The notes: generated by a model not told the origin, from the letters alone. A stretch of 64,000 bases of DNA from an uncultured Eubacteriales bacterium (GCA_900319345.1 ONNZ01000004.1:1-64000); one strand, 5' to 3'; counted from the stretch's first letter, positions 26,986 through 36,015 are shown. Program-made: numbers and translations.

Positions 26986-28914
26986 ATGTATTTTCAGCAT
27001 GACTCGTTGGACATAACCTATCGCCGTCCCCAGGGCGCCGTGAAGGCGGGCCAGGAAGTGGAGCTATCCGTCCGGGCCGCCGACATCTACGGCGAGGTGT
27101 TCCTGCTGCTGCAGGATCGGGCGGGGGAGCGGCTGGTGCCCCTGTGGCCCGCGGGGGCGGAGCGGTTCGTGGTGCGCTTTCGGGCCATGGACGAGCCGGG
27201 GCTCATGTTCTACGGGTTCCTGATCCGGCAGGACGGCCGGGACTGGTACTACTGCGGCAGGTCCGGCCGGGGCGAGCTGCGGGAGGATCGGGGAGAGCTC
27301 TGGCAGATCACCGTCTATGCCGCCGAGTTCGAGACCCCCGCCTGGTTCCGCCGGTCCGTGGCCTATCAGATATTTCCCGATAGGTTTTGCCGCAGCGAGC
27401 ACGCGCCCATGGCCGCCGGGGCCGCCTACCATCAGCGCATGGGGCGGAAGGTGTACCTGCATAAAAACTGGACGGAGGAGCCCCTCTACGGGCCCCACGG
27501 CGGCAGCCGGAACTACGCCCCGGACGACTACTACGGCGGCGACCTCAACGGCATCCGGGAGAAGCTCCCGTACCTGGAGGAGCTGGGCATCACCTGCATC
27601 TATCTCAACCCCATCTTCGAGGCGGACAGCAACCACCGCTACAACACGGCGGACTACAAGCGCGTCGACCCCCTGCTGGGCACGGAGGAGGACTTCAAGG
27701 CCCTCTGCGCCGAGGCACGGGAGCGGGGCATCCGCATCATATTGGATGGGGTCTTTTCCCACACGGGCTCCGACAGCCGGTATTTCGACAAGCGCAACCG
27801 GTACGGCAACGGGGCCTACCACCACACCGATTCCCCCTACTTCTCCTGGTACAGGTTCTCCCGCTGGCCCGAACGGTACGAGTGCTGGTGGGGCTTCGAC
27901 ACCCTGCCCAACGTGGAGGAGAAGGAGCCCAGCTACGGCTATTTCATCAACGGTCCCCAGGGGGTGCTCCACAAGTGGCTGGAGGCCGGGGCCTCCGGCT
28001 GGCGGCTGGACGTGGCGGACGAGCTGCCGGACTGCTTCATCCGGGACGTGCGGTCCCGGGTGAAGGAGGAGGATAAGGAGAACGTGCTCATCGGCGAGGT
28101 CTGGGAGGACTGCTCCAACAAGCAGGGCCCCGAAGGCCGCCGGGGGTACGTGGACGGGTACGAGCTGGACTCCGCCATGAACTATCCTCTGCGCACGGGC
28201 ATCCTGCGGTTTTTACGGGGGGAGGAGAGCGCCTTCGATCTGGAGCGTAGGCTCTGGTCCCTGTTCGAGAATTATCCCAAGCCCTTCCGGGACGCCTGTT
28301 TGAACCTGCTCTCGTCCCACGACGAGACCCGGGCCATCACCTTCCTCGCCGGGGGGCCGGACCGGTTCACCGCCACCCGGGCGGAGCAGGCAGCCTTCCA
28401 TCCCGACGGCCCCACTCTGGCCCGGGCCAAGCGCCTGTTCCTGGCCGGCACCGCCCTGCAGCTCATGCTCCCCGGGGTCCCCTGCATCTACTACGGGGAC
28501 GAGGTGGGCCTCTTCGGCGGGGGCGACCCCTTCAACCGGCGGCCCTATCCCTGGAGCCGGGAGGACCTGGTCATGCGGGACACCGTCCGCACCCTCATCG
28601 GCCTTCGACAGGGGAGCGAAGCCATCCGGCAGGGCCATCTCAGGATGGGCGCTGTGTCCGGCAAGTGCTTCGCCCTGGTCCGCTATCAGGGGGAGGAGTG
28701 CGTGGTGCTGCTGGTGAACCAGAGCGCCGTGCCCGTATCCGCGGCCATCTATCCGTCCCTCCTCTATAAGGGGGAGGACGGGGACGCGCCCGTGCCCCTC
28801 AGCGGCCAGTATACCGAGCTCTTTACCGGGGAAAGCCTGAAGGTGCGCAGCGTGCTCAGCGCCCTGGTCCCCGCGGAAGGATACTGCATCTATCGGAAGG
28901 AAACGAACCTATGA
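26986..28914 (+). CDS. GH13 alpha-glycosidase (neopullulanase/cyclomaltodextrinase-like)
   Basis: A 642-residue glycoside hydrolase. An N-terminal beta domain of about 110 residues resembles the CBM34 domain of the GH13_20 subfamily. The barrel shows LPYLEELGITCIYLNPIFEA, DGVFSHTG, the nucleophile in WRLDVADELP (about Asp342), the acid/base in IGEVWED (about Glu371) and the third carboxylate in LSSHDETR. A C-terminal beta domain follows. No signal peptide, so it probably acts in the cytosol on imported maltodextrin, cyclodextrin or pullulan fragments. The ATG is six bases after a TATAAT with no ribosome binding site, so the mRNA may be leaderless. It overlaps the next gene in ATGA. Confidence 0.93.
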   Translation: MYFQHDSLDITYRRPQGAVKAGQEVELSVRAADIYGEVFLLLQDRAGERLVPLWPAGAERFVVRFRAMDEPGLMFYGFLIRQDGRDWYYCGRSGRGELREDRGELWQITVYAAEFETPAWFRRSVAYQIFPDRFCRSEHAPMAAGAAYHQRMGRKVYLHKNWTEEPLYGPHGGSRNYAPDDYYGGDLNGIREKLPYLEELGITCIYLNPIFEADSNHRYNTADYKRVDPLLGTEEDFKALCAEARERGIRIILDGVFSHTGSDSRYFDKRNRYGNGAYHHTDSPYFSWYRFSRWPERYECWWGFDTLPNVEEKEPSYGYFINGPQGVLHKWLEAGASGWRLDVADELPDCFIRDVRSRVKEEDKENVLIGEVWEDCSNKQGPEGRRGYVDGYELDSAMNYPLRTGILRFLRGEESAFDLERRLWSLFENYPKPFRDACLNLLSSHDETRAITFLAGGPDRFTATRAEQAAFHPDGPTLARAKRLFLAGTALQLMLPGVPCIYYGDEVGLFGGGDPFNRRPYPWSREDLVMRDTVRTLIGLRQGSEAIRQGHLRMGAVSGKCFALVRYQGEECVVLLVNQSAVPVSAAIYPSLLYKGEDGDAPVPLSGQYTELFTGESLKVRSVLSALVPAEGYCIYRKETNL

Positions 28915-29366
28915 GACCCAAACTCCAGCTGGACGAACTGAACAAAGCCCTGCTCATCGCCTGCGGCGTGTGCTACCTGCTGAGCTTCGTGCTGAACAAG
29001 TATGCCGGGGCCGTCACCGTGTTCCGCCTGCTGTTCGCGGCGGCCGCCGTCTTCCTGGGCATCCGCCTCTTTTCCAAGGACCCGGCCAAGCGGAACAACG
29101 AGAACATGAAGTTTCTGGCGGGTCTGACGGCGGTGAAGGAGTTCTTCCAAAAGCCCTTCCGTCATGGGGGCAGCACCCAGGGGCACGCTTCCGCCCAGCC
29201 TTCCGGCGGCCTGCTGGACAAATGGAAGCGCCAGTGGCGGGAGTATCGGACCTACCGGTACCTCATCTGCCCCCAGTGCTCCCAGCGGCTCCGGGTCCCC
29301 CGGGGCAAGGGCAAGATCCGGGTCACCTGCACCAAATGCCGCAATCAGTTCATTGCCAAAAGCTGA
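28911..29366 (+). CDS. Membrane protein with C-terminal zinc ribbon
   Basis: 151 residues. Two N-terminal membrane segments (LLIACGVCYLLSFVLNKY and VFRLLFAAAAVFLGIRLF) are followed by a basic linker with a Gly/Ser-rich part (HGGSTQGHASAQPSGG) and a zinc ribbon with CPQC and CTKC about 25 residues apart. The start overlaps the GH13 stop in ATGA, so the two are co-translated. Related zinc-ribbon membrane proteins occur in many Clostridia; no function is known. Confidence 0.8.
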   Translation: MRPKLQLDELNKALLIACGVCYLLSFVLNKYAGAVTVFRLLFAAAAVFLGIRLFSKDPAKRNNENMKFLAGLTAVKEFFQKPFRHGGSTQGHASAQPSGGLLDKWKRQWREYRTYRYLICPQCSQRLRVPRGKGKIRVTCTKCRNQFIAKS

Positions 29367-29410
29367 AAACCGGCGTATACTATAAGCAACAACGAAAAGG
29401 AGATACAACC

Positions 29411-29620
29411 ATGAAGCAAGTCACTAAGGATATGAACATCCGGGAAATGGTCATGATGGACGAGGGCATCGCCGAGATCCTCATGGGCGCGGGCATGCAC
29501 TGCCTGGGCTGCATGATGTCCCACTTCGAGAACCTGGAGCAGGCCTGCGCCGTCCACGGCATCGACGCCGACGCCCTGGTGGACCAGATCAACGAGTACC
29601 TGGAGGCCCAGGGCGAGTGA
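29411..29620 (+). CDS. DUF1858 redox-disulfide protein
   Basis: A 69-residue protein of the DUF1858 group (annotated elsewhere as hybrid-cluster-associated redox disulfide protein). The family core is complete: VTKDMNIREMVMMDEGIAEILMGAGMHC, then the CLGC pair, MSHFENLEQACAVHGID and DALVDQINEYL. The C..C pair may be a redox disulfide or metal site. AAAAGGAG precedes the start. It lies 45 bases after the zinc-ribbon gene and is followed by a terminator. Confidence 0.93.
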   Translation: MKQVTKDMNIREMVMMDEGIAEILMGAGMHCLGCMMSHFENLEQACAVHGIDADALVDQINEYLEAQGE

Positions 29621-29651
29621 GCCCGGCCCCTCTATAGGCGTTCTCTCGGGC

Positions 29652-29690
29652 GGAGCTTCGGACCAAAAGATTGCCGAAGCTCCCTCTTTA
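29652..29690 (+). terminator. Terminator after the DUF1858 gene
   Basis: GGAGCTTCGG and CCGAAGCTCC pair around a 12-base loop, followed by a short CTCTTTAT tract. Confidence 0.7.
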
Positions 29691-29723
29691 TACAAAAAAT
29701 GCACGTTTTTCCATGTAATTTCG

Positions 29724-29752
29724 TTGACGAGACGCGGAAAAAGATATATACT
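29724..29752 (+). promoter_or_regulatory. Promoter of the MarR-GltS operon
   Basis: TTGACG (29724-29729), 17-base spacer, TATACT (29747-29752), 39 bases before the marR-like gene. Confidence 0.75.
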
Positions 29753-29791
29753 TAAAAAAACAAAAGTATTTTCCGTAATGGGGGTGAGCTT

Positions 29792-30247
29792 ATGTTAACT
29801 GAGTCACTGTCCCGGGTCATGCTGCGCATGCGGCTGGGATTCATGCGGAAGATGTTCATCACCGTCCGTGAGGAGAGCAAGGATCTGACGCCCATGGAGA
29901 TCTTCTGCCTGGAGGGCATCGAGACCATGGAGCGGCCCACCATCTCCCAGTTCGCCCGGTTCGCCGGCATCTCCCAAAGCAACGCCACCTACCGGGTCAA
30001 CTGCCTGATCCGCAAAGGGTACGTGAACCGGGTCCCCTCCGACAAGGACAGGCGGGAGTTCCATCTGGAGCTGACGGACAAGTTCAGGGGCTGCGGCCCG
30101 GCCTTCGAGCAGAGCTGCCGGGTGCTCGCCAAGCGCATCGCCCTCCATATGACCCGGGAGGAGACGGAGAAGCTCACCGCCGTCCTGGACGATTCCCTGG
30201 ACAAGTGGAACGCCCTCATGGAGAAGGACGATCTGTTGAAAGGGTAA
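29792..30247 (+). CDS. MarR family transcriptional regulator
   Basis: A 151-residue winged-helix protein. The DNA-binding core is PTISQFARFAGISQSNATYRVNCLIRKGYVNRVPSDKDRRE split here as helix-turn-helix (ISQFARFAGISQSNATYRVN) and wing (GYVNRVPSDKDRREFHLELT), a classic MarR signature. GGGGGTGAG precedes the start. It lies 39 bases upstream of the GltS-like transporter and shares its promoter, so it probably controls that transporter and itself in response to the transported compound. Confidence 0.9.
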   Translation: MLTESLSRVMLRMRLGFMRKMFITVREESKDLTPMEIFCLEGIETMERPTISQFARFAGISQSNATYRVNCLIRKGYVNRVPSDKDRREFHLELTDKFRGCGPAFEQSCRVLAKRIALHMTREETEKLTAVLDDSLDKWNALMEKDDLLKG

Positions 30248-30286
30248 GGCGCCGCCCCTACAGGGCGCCGAATACAAGGAGAACCT

Positions 30287-31735
30287 ATGATCAATCACAC
30301 TGCCGTATCAGAATTCACCAGCTTCCAGAACATCGAGGTCTGGAACTTCGTCATCATGCTGGCCATCCTTTCCGGAGCCCTGCTGTTGGCGGGGGCCCTT
30401 CGGCGGATGATCCCCCTGCTGAGAAAGTCCCTGCTGCCCGGCGCGGTGCTGGCGGGCTTTCTGCTGCTGGTGGGCGACGGCATCTACCGGGCCATCACCG
30501 GCGTCAGCTTCTTCAGAAGCGGCAACAACCTCATCACCCTGGAGGCCATGACCTACCACGGCCTGGGCCTCGGCGTGGTGGCCATGTCCCTGAAGCAGAG
30601 CCAGCGGGCCAGGAACCAGCACCGGAATCGAGAGATCTTCCACTCCGGCGCCATCACCGTCTGCGGCTACCTCATCCAGGGCGTGGTGGGCCTGCTCATC
30701 ACCCTGGCCTTCTTCTACCTATTTAAAGGCAAGGCCTTTGCCTCCAGCGGCATCCTGCTGCCCCTGGGCTATGGCCAGGGCCCGGGCCAGGCCTTCAACT
30801 GGGGCCTCACCTTCGAGAACAGCTACGGCTTCGTCAACGGCTCCAGCTTCGGCCTCACCGTGGCGGCCATGGGCTTCGTGTCCGCCAGCGTGGGCGGCGT
30901 GCTGTACATGAACGTCATGCAGCGGAAGGGGAAGCTGAAGATGCACGAGAACGCCGACGAGGCGGAGGATTTGACCGCCGAAGCCATCACCGGCAAGGGG
31001 GAGATCGCCCTCTCCGAGAGCATGGACAAGTTCACCGTCCAGGCGGCCCTCATCCTGGTCACCTACATCCTGGCCTACGGCATCATGAAGGGCATCGATA
31101 CCGCCTTTGGCTCTATCCCCTTCTATGTGAAGACCCTCCAGTCCACCATCTGGGGCTTCAACTTCCTGTTTGGCCTGCTGGCCTGCGTCATCGTGAAGGC
31201 TCTGCTGAAGAGCTTCAAAAAGGCGGGCTGGATGCAGCGGGAGTATCGGAACACCTTCCTCCTGAACCGGATCTCCGGCTGGATGTTCGACATCATGGTG
31301 GTGGCCTCCATCGCCTCCATCGACCTCACGGCCTTCGCTCATCCGGAGTTCATCGTGCCGCTGGTGCTCATCTGCGCGGCGGGCGCCTTCGCCACCTTCT
31401 TCTTCGTCCGCTTTGCCAGCCAGAAGCTGTTCCCGGACTACGTCCACGAGCAGTTCCTCTGCTTCTACGGCATGCTTACCGGCACCGTGAGCACGGGCCT
31501 GATCCTCTGCCGGGAGATCGACCCCCTCTTCGAGACTCCCGCGGCGGAGAACCTGATCTTCCAGAATCTCTACGCCGTGCTTCTGGGCGCGCCTTTCCTC
31601 CTGGTCCTGGGCCTCATCGCCCAGAACCAGCCCGCCACCACCTGGCTGGTCTTCGGGATCCTCGCCGTCTACTTCCTGGTCCTCTGCGGGGTGCTGTTCG
31701 GAAAGCTCCTCTTCGGGAAGAAGAAAGCGGAATAA
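30287..31735 (+). CDS. GltS-like sodium:glutamate symporter family protein
   Basis: A 482-residue membrane protein with about 12 hydrophobic segments. Resemblance to the GltS family is seen in the arrangement of two halves each with a Gly-rich re-entrant loop: LLPGAVLAGFLLLVGDGIY, PLGYGQGPGQAFNWG and FCFYGMLTGTVSTGLIL-type text (LCFYGMLTGTVSTGLILCR). It is longer than E. coli GltS (401). The substrate is probably a carboxylate or amino acid, but this is inference. ACAAGGAG precedes the start; the MarR gene lies just upstream and a strong terminator follows. Confidence 0.8.
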   Translation: MINHTAVSEFTSFQNIEVWNFVIMLAILSGALLLAGALRRMIPLLRKSLLPGAVLAGFLLLVGDGIYRAITGVSFFRSGNNLITLEAMTYHGLGLGVVAMSLKQSQRARNQHRNREIFHSGAITVCGYLIQGVVGLLITLAFFYLFKGKAFASSGILLPLGYGQGPGQAFNWGLTFENSYGFVNGSSFGLTVAAMGFVSASVGGVLYMNVMQRKGKLKMHENADEAEDLTAEAITGKGEIALSESMDKFTVQAALILVTYILAYGIMKGIDTAFGSIPFYVKTLQSTIWGFNFLFGLLACVIVKALLKSFKKAGWMQREYRNTFLLNRISGWMFDIMVVASIASIDLTAFAHPEFIVPLVLICAAGAFATFFFVRFASQKLFPDYVHEQFLCFYGMLTGTVSTGLILCREIDPLFETPAAENLIFQNLYAVLLGAPFLLVLGLIAQNQPATTWLVFGILAVYFLVLCGVLFGKLLFGKKKAE

Positions 31736-31744
31736 ACCATGCAA

Positions 31745-31768
31745 GGCGGGCCCTGTGCCCGCCTTTTT
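31745..31768 (+). terminator. Rho-independent terminator after the GltS-like gene
   Basis: GGCGGGC-cctgt-GCCCGCC followed by TTTTT. Confidence 0.92.
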
Positions 31769-31789
31769 CTATGCGCAACAGCAGGTTGC

Positions 31790-31817
31790 TTGCCAATCTG
31801 CCAGCTCCCTGTATACT
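31790..31817 (+). promoter_or_regulatory. Promoter of the XRE/zinc-ribbon gene
   Basis: TTGCCA (31790-31795), 16-base spacer, TATACT (31812-31817), 30 bases before the start codon. Confidence 0.6.
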
Positions 31818-31846
31818 AATGGTATCGACATCAGGAGGAACGAACT

Positions 31847-32290
31847 ATGGAACCCTATGAGATCTTGAAGACCCTGCGGGAGAAGCGGGGGCTGACCCAG
31901 GAGCAGCTGGCGGAGAAGGTGCTGGTGACGAGGCAGGCGGTGAGCCGGTGGGAAACGGGGGAGACCCAGCCCAATACGGACACCCTCAAGCTCCTGTCCC
32001 GAGAATTCGACGTGTCCATCAACACCCTGCTGGGCTCGCCTCGGACCCTGTACTGCCAGTGCTGCGGCATGCCCCTCACGGAGGACGGCATGATCAGCAA
32101 GGAGCCGGACGGAAGTTTCAACGAGGACTACTGCACCTGGTGCTATGCGAACGGCACCTTCGTCTATGCCTCCAAGGAGGCCCTGCTGGATTTCCTGCTC
32201 CAGCACGCCCCCAACCCGGACGATCAGCCCGAGCCCCAGCGCCGGGCCCTGTACGACGGATACCTCTCCCAGCTCAAGCACTGGCGATAA
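31847..32290 (+). CDS. XRE-family regulator fused to a zinc-ribbon domain
   Basis: 147 residues in two parts. Residues 5-63 are a Cro/C1-type helix-turn-helix (LKTLREKRGLTQEQLAEKVL, VTRQAVSRWETGETQPNTDT). Residues 68-145 match the small putative zinc-ribbon domain found alone or fused in many Firmicutes, with YCQCCGMPL and YCTWCYANG as paired cysteines and a helical end DGYLSQLKHWR. The zinc-ribbon part may sense metal, redox or a ligand. AGGAGGAACGAACT precedes the start. The gene stands alone with its own promoter. Confidence 0.88.
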   Translation: MEPYEILKTLREKRGLTQEQLAEKVLVTRQAVSRWETGETQPNTDTLKLLSREFDVSINTLLGSPRTLYCQCCGMPLTEDGMISKEPDGSFNEDYCTWCYANGTFVYASKEALLDFLLQHAPNPDDQPEPQRRALYDGYLSQLKHWR

Positions 32291-32324
32291 ACGAACGGCG
32301 TGAACGCTCCATAGAAAATGCAGG

Positions 32325-32353
32325 TACCCTCCTTCAGGATTTGAAGGAGGGTA
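32325..32353. repeat. 12-base inverted repeat between convergent genes
   Basis: TACCCTCCTTCA-ggatt-TGAAGGAGGGTA is perfect but has no T tract on either side. It may be a terminator or mRNA-stabilising hairpin for the convergent genes ending at 32290 and 32458. Confidence 0.6.
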
Positions 32354-32457
32354 CTTCAACGGTTGAAGGACAGATTATAATAGAGTATTTATAATAGACG
32401 CTCCTTACAGTCGCAGTCCGTCAGTAGACGGGACGGACCGTGACGACGACGGGGCGC

Positions 32458-33072
32458 TTACAGCCCCAGGTCCTCCTTCACGATCAGCACGTGGAAGGCC
32501 TTCACAGGGCGGGTGGGGGCCTCCAGGATGAAGGTCACGTTGCACATCCGGGCGGCGGTGCGGCAGTCGTGGCACTGGCCCGTCCTGGCGCAGGGGGTGT
32601 CCAGACCCAGCCGCCGGGCGTTGGTGGGGCAGGCGTCCCGCTTGATCCGGTCCATGGCCTCGTCGAGACCGGTGACGATCTTGTTTTGGCCCACGATCAC
32701 CACCACCTCATGGGGCCCGTAGATGAGGCCCGCGGCCCGGTTGCCCGTGCCGTCGATGTTGACGAGCCGCCCGTCCGTGGTCAGGGCGTTGCTGGAGCAC
32801 ATGTACACGTCTGCGCCCAGGGCCTTGTCCCGGGCGGCCTGCTTGGCTTCCTTGGCCGCCAGCCAGTGCCAGTAGACCTCGTTCCCGTTAGCTTGCAGGG
32901 CTTCCGCCAGGCCCATGTCCCGAACGGTGGCGCTGCCGCCGATGCCAACGCTCTTGGTGCCGATGATTTCAAGGGCAGCCGCCTTGGCCTCCGCCGCGGT
33001 GTCGAAGACCTCTGGCAGGAACCGGCGGGCCTTCAGAGCCTTTACCAAACCTTCGTAGTCGATGTTTTCCAT
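32458..33072 (-). CDS. LUD-domain protein (LutC/YkgG-like)
   Basis: A 204-residue protein of the LUD (lactate utilization) fold: SVGIGGSATVRDMGL near residue 40, then LTTDGRLVNIDGTGNRAAGLIYGPHEVVVIVGQNKI and a C-terminal cysteine-containing stretch (DTPCARTGQCHDCRTAARMC). Stand-alone LUD proteins are common in Clostridia; related LutC takes part in lactate oxidation, but the four-cysteine tail could bind a metal or cluster. AAGGAGG precedes the start. It is last in the operon with hbd, crotonase and thiolase genes, ten bases after hbd, so it may serve the same pathway. Confidence 0.88.
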   Translation of the reverse strand: MENIDYEGLVKALKARRFLPEVFDTAAEAKAAALEIIGTKSVGIGGSATVRDMGLAEALQANGNEVYWHWLAAKEAKQAARDKALGADVYMCSSNALTTDGRLVNIDGTGNRAAGLIYGPHEVVVIVGQNKIVTGLDEAMDRIKRDACPTNARRLGLDTPCARTGQCHDCRTAARMCNVTFILEAPTRPVKAFHVLIVKEDLGL

Positions 33073-33081
33073 AGCTCCTCC

Positions 33082-33921
33082 TTATTTCGAATAGGTGAAG
33101 AATCCCTGGCCGGACTTGACGCCCAGCAGGCCGCCCCGGACCATCTTTTTGAGCAGGGGATGGGGCCGGTACTTGGGGTCCCCGGTCTCGGATTGCAGCA
33201 CCTCCATGATGGCCAGCACCACGTCCAGGCCGATCATATCCCCCAGGGCCAGGGGGCCGATGGGATGGTTGGCGCCCAGCTTCATGGCGGTGTCGATGTC
33301 CTCCGCGCTGGCCACGCCCTCGGCGTAGACGCCCACGGCCTCGTTGATCATGGGGATCAGGATGCGATTCACCACGAACCCGGCGGCCTCGTTCACCTCC
33401 ACGGGGGTCTTGCCCAGGCTCACCGCGATGGCCTTGACCTGGTCCACCAGCTCCCGGGGGGTGTTGATGCCTGCGATGACCTCAACGAGCTTCATGACCG
33501 GGGCAGGGTTGAAGAAGTGCATGCCCACGAGGGGCCTATCGAGCTTCGCTCCGATCTCCGTGATGGACAGGGACGAGGTGTTGGAGGCGAAGATGCAGGT
33601 GGGCTTGGCGATGGCTTGAAGCTCCTCAAAGGTCTGTTTCTTCACGTCCATGCTCTCGAAGGCGGCCTCCACGATGAGATCGCAATCCGAGCAGATGTCC
33701 TTGGTGCCGGTGGCGATCCTGTTCAGGATGGCCTCTGCCGCCGCAGCGTTCATCTTGCCCTTTTGGACCCGCTTCGTGAGCTGTTTTTCGATGCGGCCCT
33801 TGCCACGGAGGGCCAGCTCCGCGGTGATGTCGCAGAGCCGCACCTCGAATCCCTCGCACTGGGCGAAGGCCTGGGCGATGCCGGACCCCATGGTCCCCGC
33901 GCCGATGATGCCAACGATCAT
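33082..33921 (-). CDS. hbd: 3-hydroxybutyryl-CoA dehydrogenase
   Basis: A 279-residue NAD(P)-dependent enzyme that interconverts acetoacetyl-CoA and 3-hydroxybutyryl-CoA. The dinucleotide fold opens [16 protein letters not shown]; the catalytic His is in [27 protein letters not shown] and [12 protein letters not shown] are typical of the clostridial Hbd form. AGGAGG precedes the start. It lies between a crotonase and a LUD gene in an operon that covers three steps from acetyl-CoA towards crotonyl-CoA; no butyryl-CoA dehydrogenase or Etf genes are present here. Confidence 0.95.
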   Translation of the reverse strand: MIVGIIGAGTMGSGIAQAFAQCEGFEVRLCDITAELALRGKGRIEKQLTKRVQKGKMNAAAAEAILNRIATGTKDICSDCDLIVEAAFESMDVKKQTFEELQAIAKPTCIFASNTSSLSITEIGAKLDRPLVGMHFFNPAPVMKLVEVIAGINTPRELVDQVKAIAVSLGKTPVEVNEAAGFVVNRILIPMINEAVGVYAEGVASAEDIDTAMKLGANHPIGPLALGDMIGLDVVLAIMEVLQSETGDPKYRPHPLLKKMVRGGLLGVKSGQGFFTYSK

Positions 33922-33930
33922 AGTAACCTC

Positions 33931-34707
33931 CTATTTATTGTAAAACTCGATGTTCTTTTGCTTGTTCAAAAAAGCCTGCATGCCCCGCTTCTGGTCTTCG
34001 GTCGCAAAACACCCGGAGAACTCCCGGACCTCCGCGTCCAGGGCCTCGTCCATGTCAAGGTTCATGCCCTCGTTCATGGCGGCCTTGCAGGCCCGCACGG
34101 CGATGGGGGCGTTTTTAGCGATCCGGGCAGCCAGCTTCCGGGCGGCGGGGAGGAGCTCCTCGGCGGGATAGACGGCGTTGACCAGGCCCATGGCCAAAGC
34201 CTCCGGGGCCTTCACGGTCCGGGCGGAGAAGATCAGCTCCTTGGCCCTGCCCATGCCGATGAGGCGCATGAGCCGCTGGGTGCCCCCGAAGCCCGGGGTG
34301 ATGCCCAACGTGACCTCCGGCTGGCCGAAAAGTGCGTTTTCACTGCAGAGCCGGATATCGCAGGCCATGGAAAGTTCGCAGCCGCCTCCCAGGGCGTAGC
34401 CGTTGACGGCGGCGATGGTGGGGCAGGGGAAGGTCTCGATCCGGCGGAACACTTCATTGCCGTGCCGGGAGAAGGCGGCGGCCGCCTCGGGGCCCATGTC
34501 CGCCATGGCGGCGATGTCCGCCCCGGCGGCGAAGGCTTTTTCCCCTGAACCGGTGAGGATGATGCAGCGGACGGTACTAAGATCGACCCCGTCCAGCGCC
34601 GCGGAAAGATCGTCCAGGACCTGCTGGTTCAGGGCGTTCAGCGCCTCCGGCCGATCCAACGTCAATGTCAGGACGGCCCCCTCCTGTTGAGATTTCACAA
34701 AGGACAT
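33931..34707 (-). CDS. crt: Crotonase family enoyl-CoA hydratase
   Basis: A 258-residue crotonase-fold enzyme. The oxyanion-hole segments are FAAGADIAAM and ALGGGCELSMACDIRL; the glutamate pair region is present as FGQPEVTLGITPGFGGTQRL, with Glu at the usual place. It probably hydrates crotonyl-CoA in the same pathway as the neighbouring thiolase and hbd. GAGGAAG precedes the start. It lies nine bases upstream of hbd and ten bases downstream of the thiolase gene. Confidence 0.93.
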   Translation of the reverse strand: MSFVKSQQEGAVLTLTLDRPEALNALNQQVLDDLSAALDGVDLSTVRCIILTGSGEKAFAAGADIAAMADMGPEAAAAFSRHGNEVFRRIETFPCPTIAAVNGYALGGGCELSMACDIRLCSENALFGQPEVTLGITPGFGGTQRLMRLIGMGRAKELIFSARTVKAPEALAMGLVNAVYPAEELLPAARKLAARIAKNAPIAVRACKAAMNEGMNLDMDEALDAEVREFSGCFATEDQKRGMQAFLNKQKNIEFYNK

Positions 34708-34717
34708 AGGCGCTTCC

Positions 34718-35896
34718 TCAATTCCGTTCTACGATGGCGGCGCAGCCCATGCCCCCGCCGATGCACAGTGTAGCGAGACCCTTCTTAGCGTCCCGCTTTT
34801 GCATCTCGTGAAGCAGGGTCACCAGGATCCGGCAGCCCGACGCGCCCACGGGGTGCCCAAGAGCGATGGCGCCGCCGTTCACGTTCAACTTCTCGGGGTC
34901 GAAGTGGAGCTCCCGGGCCACGGCCACGGACTGGGCCGCGAAGGCCTCGTTGGCCTCGATCAGGTCGAAATCTGCCACGGTGAGGCCGGCCTTCGCCATG
35001 GCCTTTTGACTGGCGGCCACTGGCCCCACGCCCATGACGGCCGGGTCCACACCCGCCAAAGCCCCCGCCACGAACCGGGCCATGGGCGTAACGCCCAGCT
35101 CCCGGGCCTTCTCCTCGGAGAGCAGCACCACCGCGGCGGCCCCGTCGTTGATGCCGGAGCTGTTGCCCGCGGTGACCACGCCATCAGGCTTGAAGGCGGG
35201 CTTGAGCTTCGAAAGGATCTCCACGGTGGTGGTGGGGCGAGGCCCCTCGTCCGTGTCCACCACCACGGTCTGCTTCTTCTGCTTCACGGTGACGGGCACG
35301 ATCTCGTCCTTAAACCGGCCGGCCTCCATGGCCCTGGCGCATTTCTGCTGGGAGGCGGCGGAGAATTCGTCCAGCTCCTGGCGGCTGATGCACCAGCGCT
35401 CGGCTACGTTCTCGGCGGTGATGCCCATGTGGTAGTCGTTGAAGGCGTCCCACAGGGCGTCGTTGACCATGGTGTCCACCAGCGTGCCGTTGTTCATCCG
35501 GTACCCAAACCGGGCCTTGGGCAGGGCGAAGGGGGCGTTGCTCATGCTCTCCGTGCCGCCGGCCACCACGATATCCGCATCGTCGCTGGCGATCAGGGCC
35601 GCGCCCATATTCACCGCCGCGAGACCGGAGCCGCACACCACGTTCAGCGTCATGGCGGGGGTCTCCACAGGAAGCCCCGCCTTCAGGGCGCACTGCCGGG
35701 CCACGTTCTGCCCCAGGGCCGCCTGGATGACGCAGCCCATGTAGACCATGTCCACCTCGCTGGCGGGCACGCCCGCCCGCTTCAACGCTTCCGAAATGAC
35801 CAGGGTGCCCAGCTCCACGGCGGATTTGCTGCTCAACGCGCCGCCCATGGTGCCGATGGGGGTCCGGCACGCGCCGGCAAGGACCACGTTCCTCAT
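34718..35896 (-). CDS. thlA: Acetyl-CoA acetyltransferase (thiolase)
   Basis: A 392-residue biosynthetic thiolase condensing two acetyl-CoA to acetoacetyl-CoA. The acyl-enzyme cysteine is in NVVCGSGLA (Cys88), the histidine in [14 protein letters not shown] and the second cysteine in [10 protein letters not shown] chose MRNVV as the start because the length then equals the family's 392-393 and AAAGGAA lies ten bases upstream; an ATG 21 bases earlier lacks a binding site. It is first in the leftward operon. A weak -10 (TATGAT, 35937-35932) lies upstream. The name thlA is by function; atoB-type use is equally possible. Confidence 0.93.
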   Translation of the reverse strand: MRNVVLAGACRTPIGTMGGALSSKSAVELGTLVISEALKRAGVPASEVDMVYMGCVIQAALGQNVARQCALKAGLPVETPAMTLNVVCGSGLAAVNMGAALIASDDADIVVAGGTESMSNAPFALPKARFGYRMNNGTLVDTMVNDALWDAFNDYHMGITAENVAERWCISRQELDEFSAASQQKCARAMEAGRFKDEIVPVTVKQKKQTVVVDTDEGPRPTTTVEILSKLKPAFKPDGVVTAGNSSGINDGAAAVVLLSEEKARELGVTPMARFVAGALAGVDPAVMGVGPVAASQKAMAKAGLTVADFDLIEANEAFAAQSVAVARELHFDPEKLNVNGGAIALGHPVGASGCRILVTLLHEMQKRDAKKGLATLCIGGGMGCAAIVERN

Positions 35897-35985
35897 GTGC
35901 AATGGATTCCTTTCCATAATACTCTAACCCTATCATACACCATTTTGCCCCGGAGGGAAAGGGGAGAGCGGAAAAATACGCGCAC

Positions 35986-36015
35986 AAAAAAGGAGAAGTC
36001 CTTGGACTCCTCCTT
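35986..36015 (-). terminator. Terminator of rpsU
   Basis: On the minus strand AAGGAGgAGTCC-aa-GGACTtCTCCTT is followed by TTTTTTG, 20 bases after the rpsU stop. Confidence 0.85.

Noticed and set aside
32325..32353. Rho-independent terminator
   Set aside because: The 12-base stem is perfect but no T tract follows on either strand; listed as an inverted repeat only.
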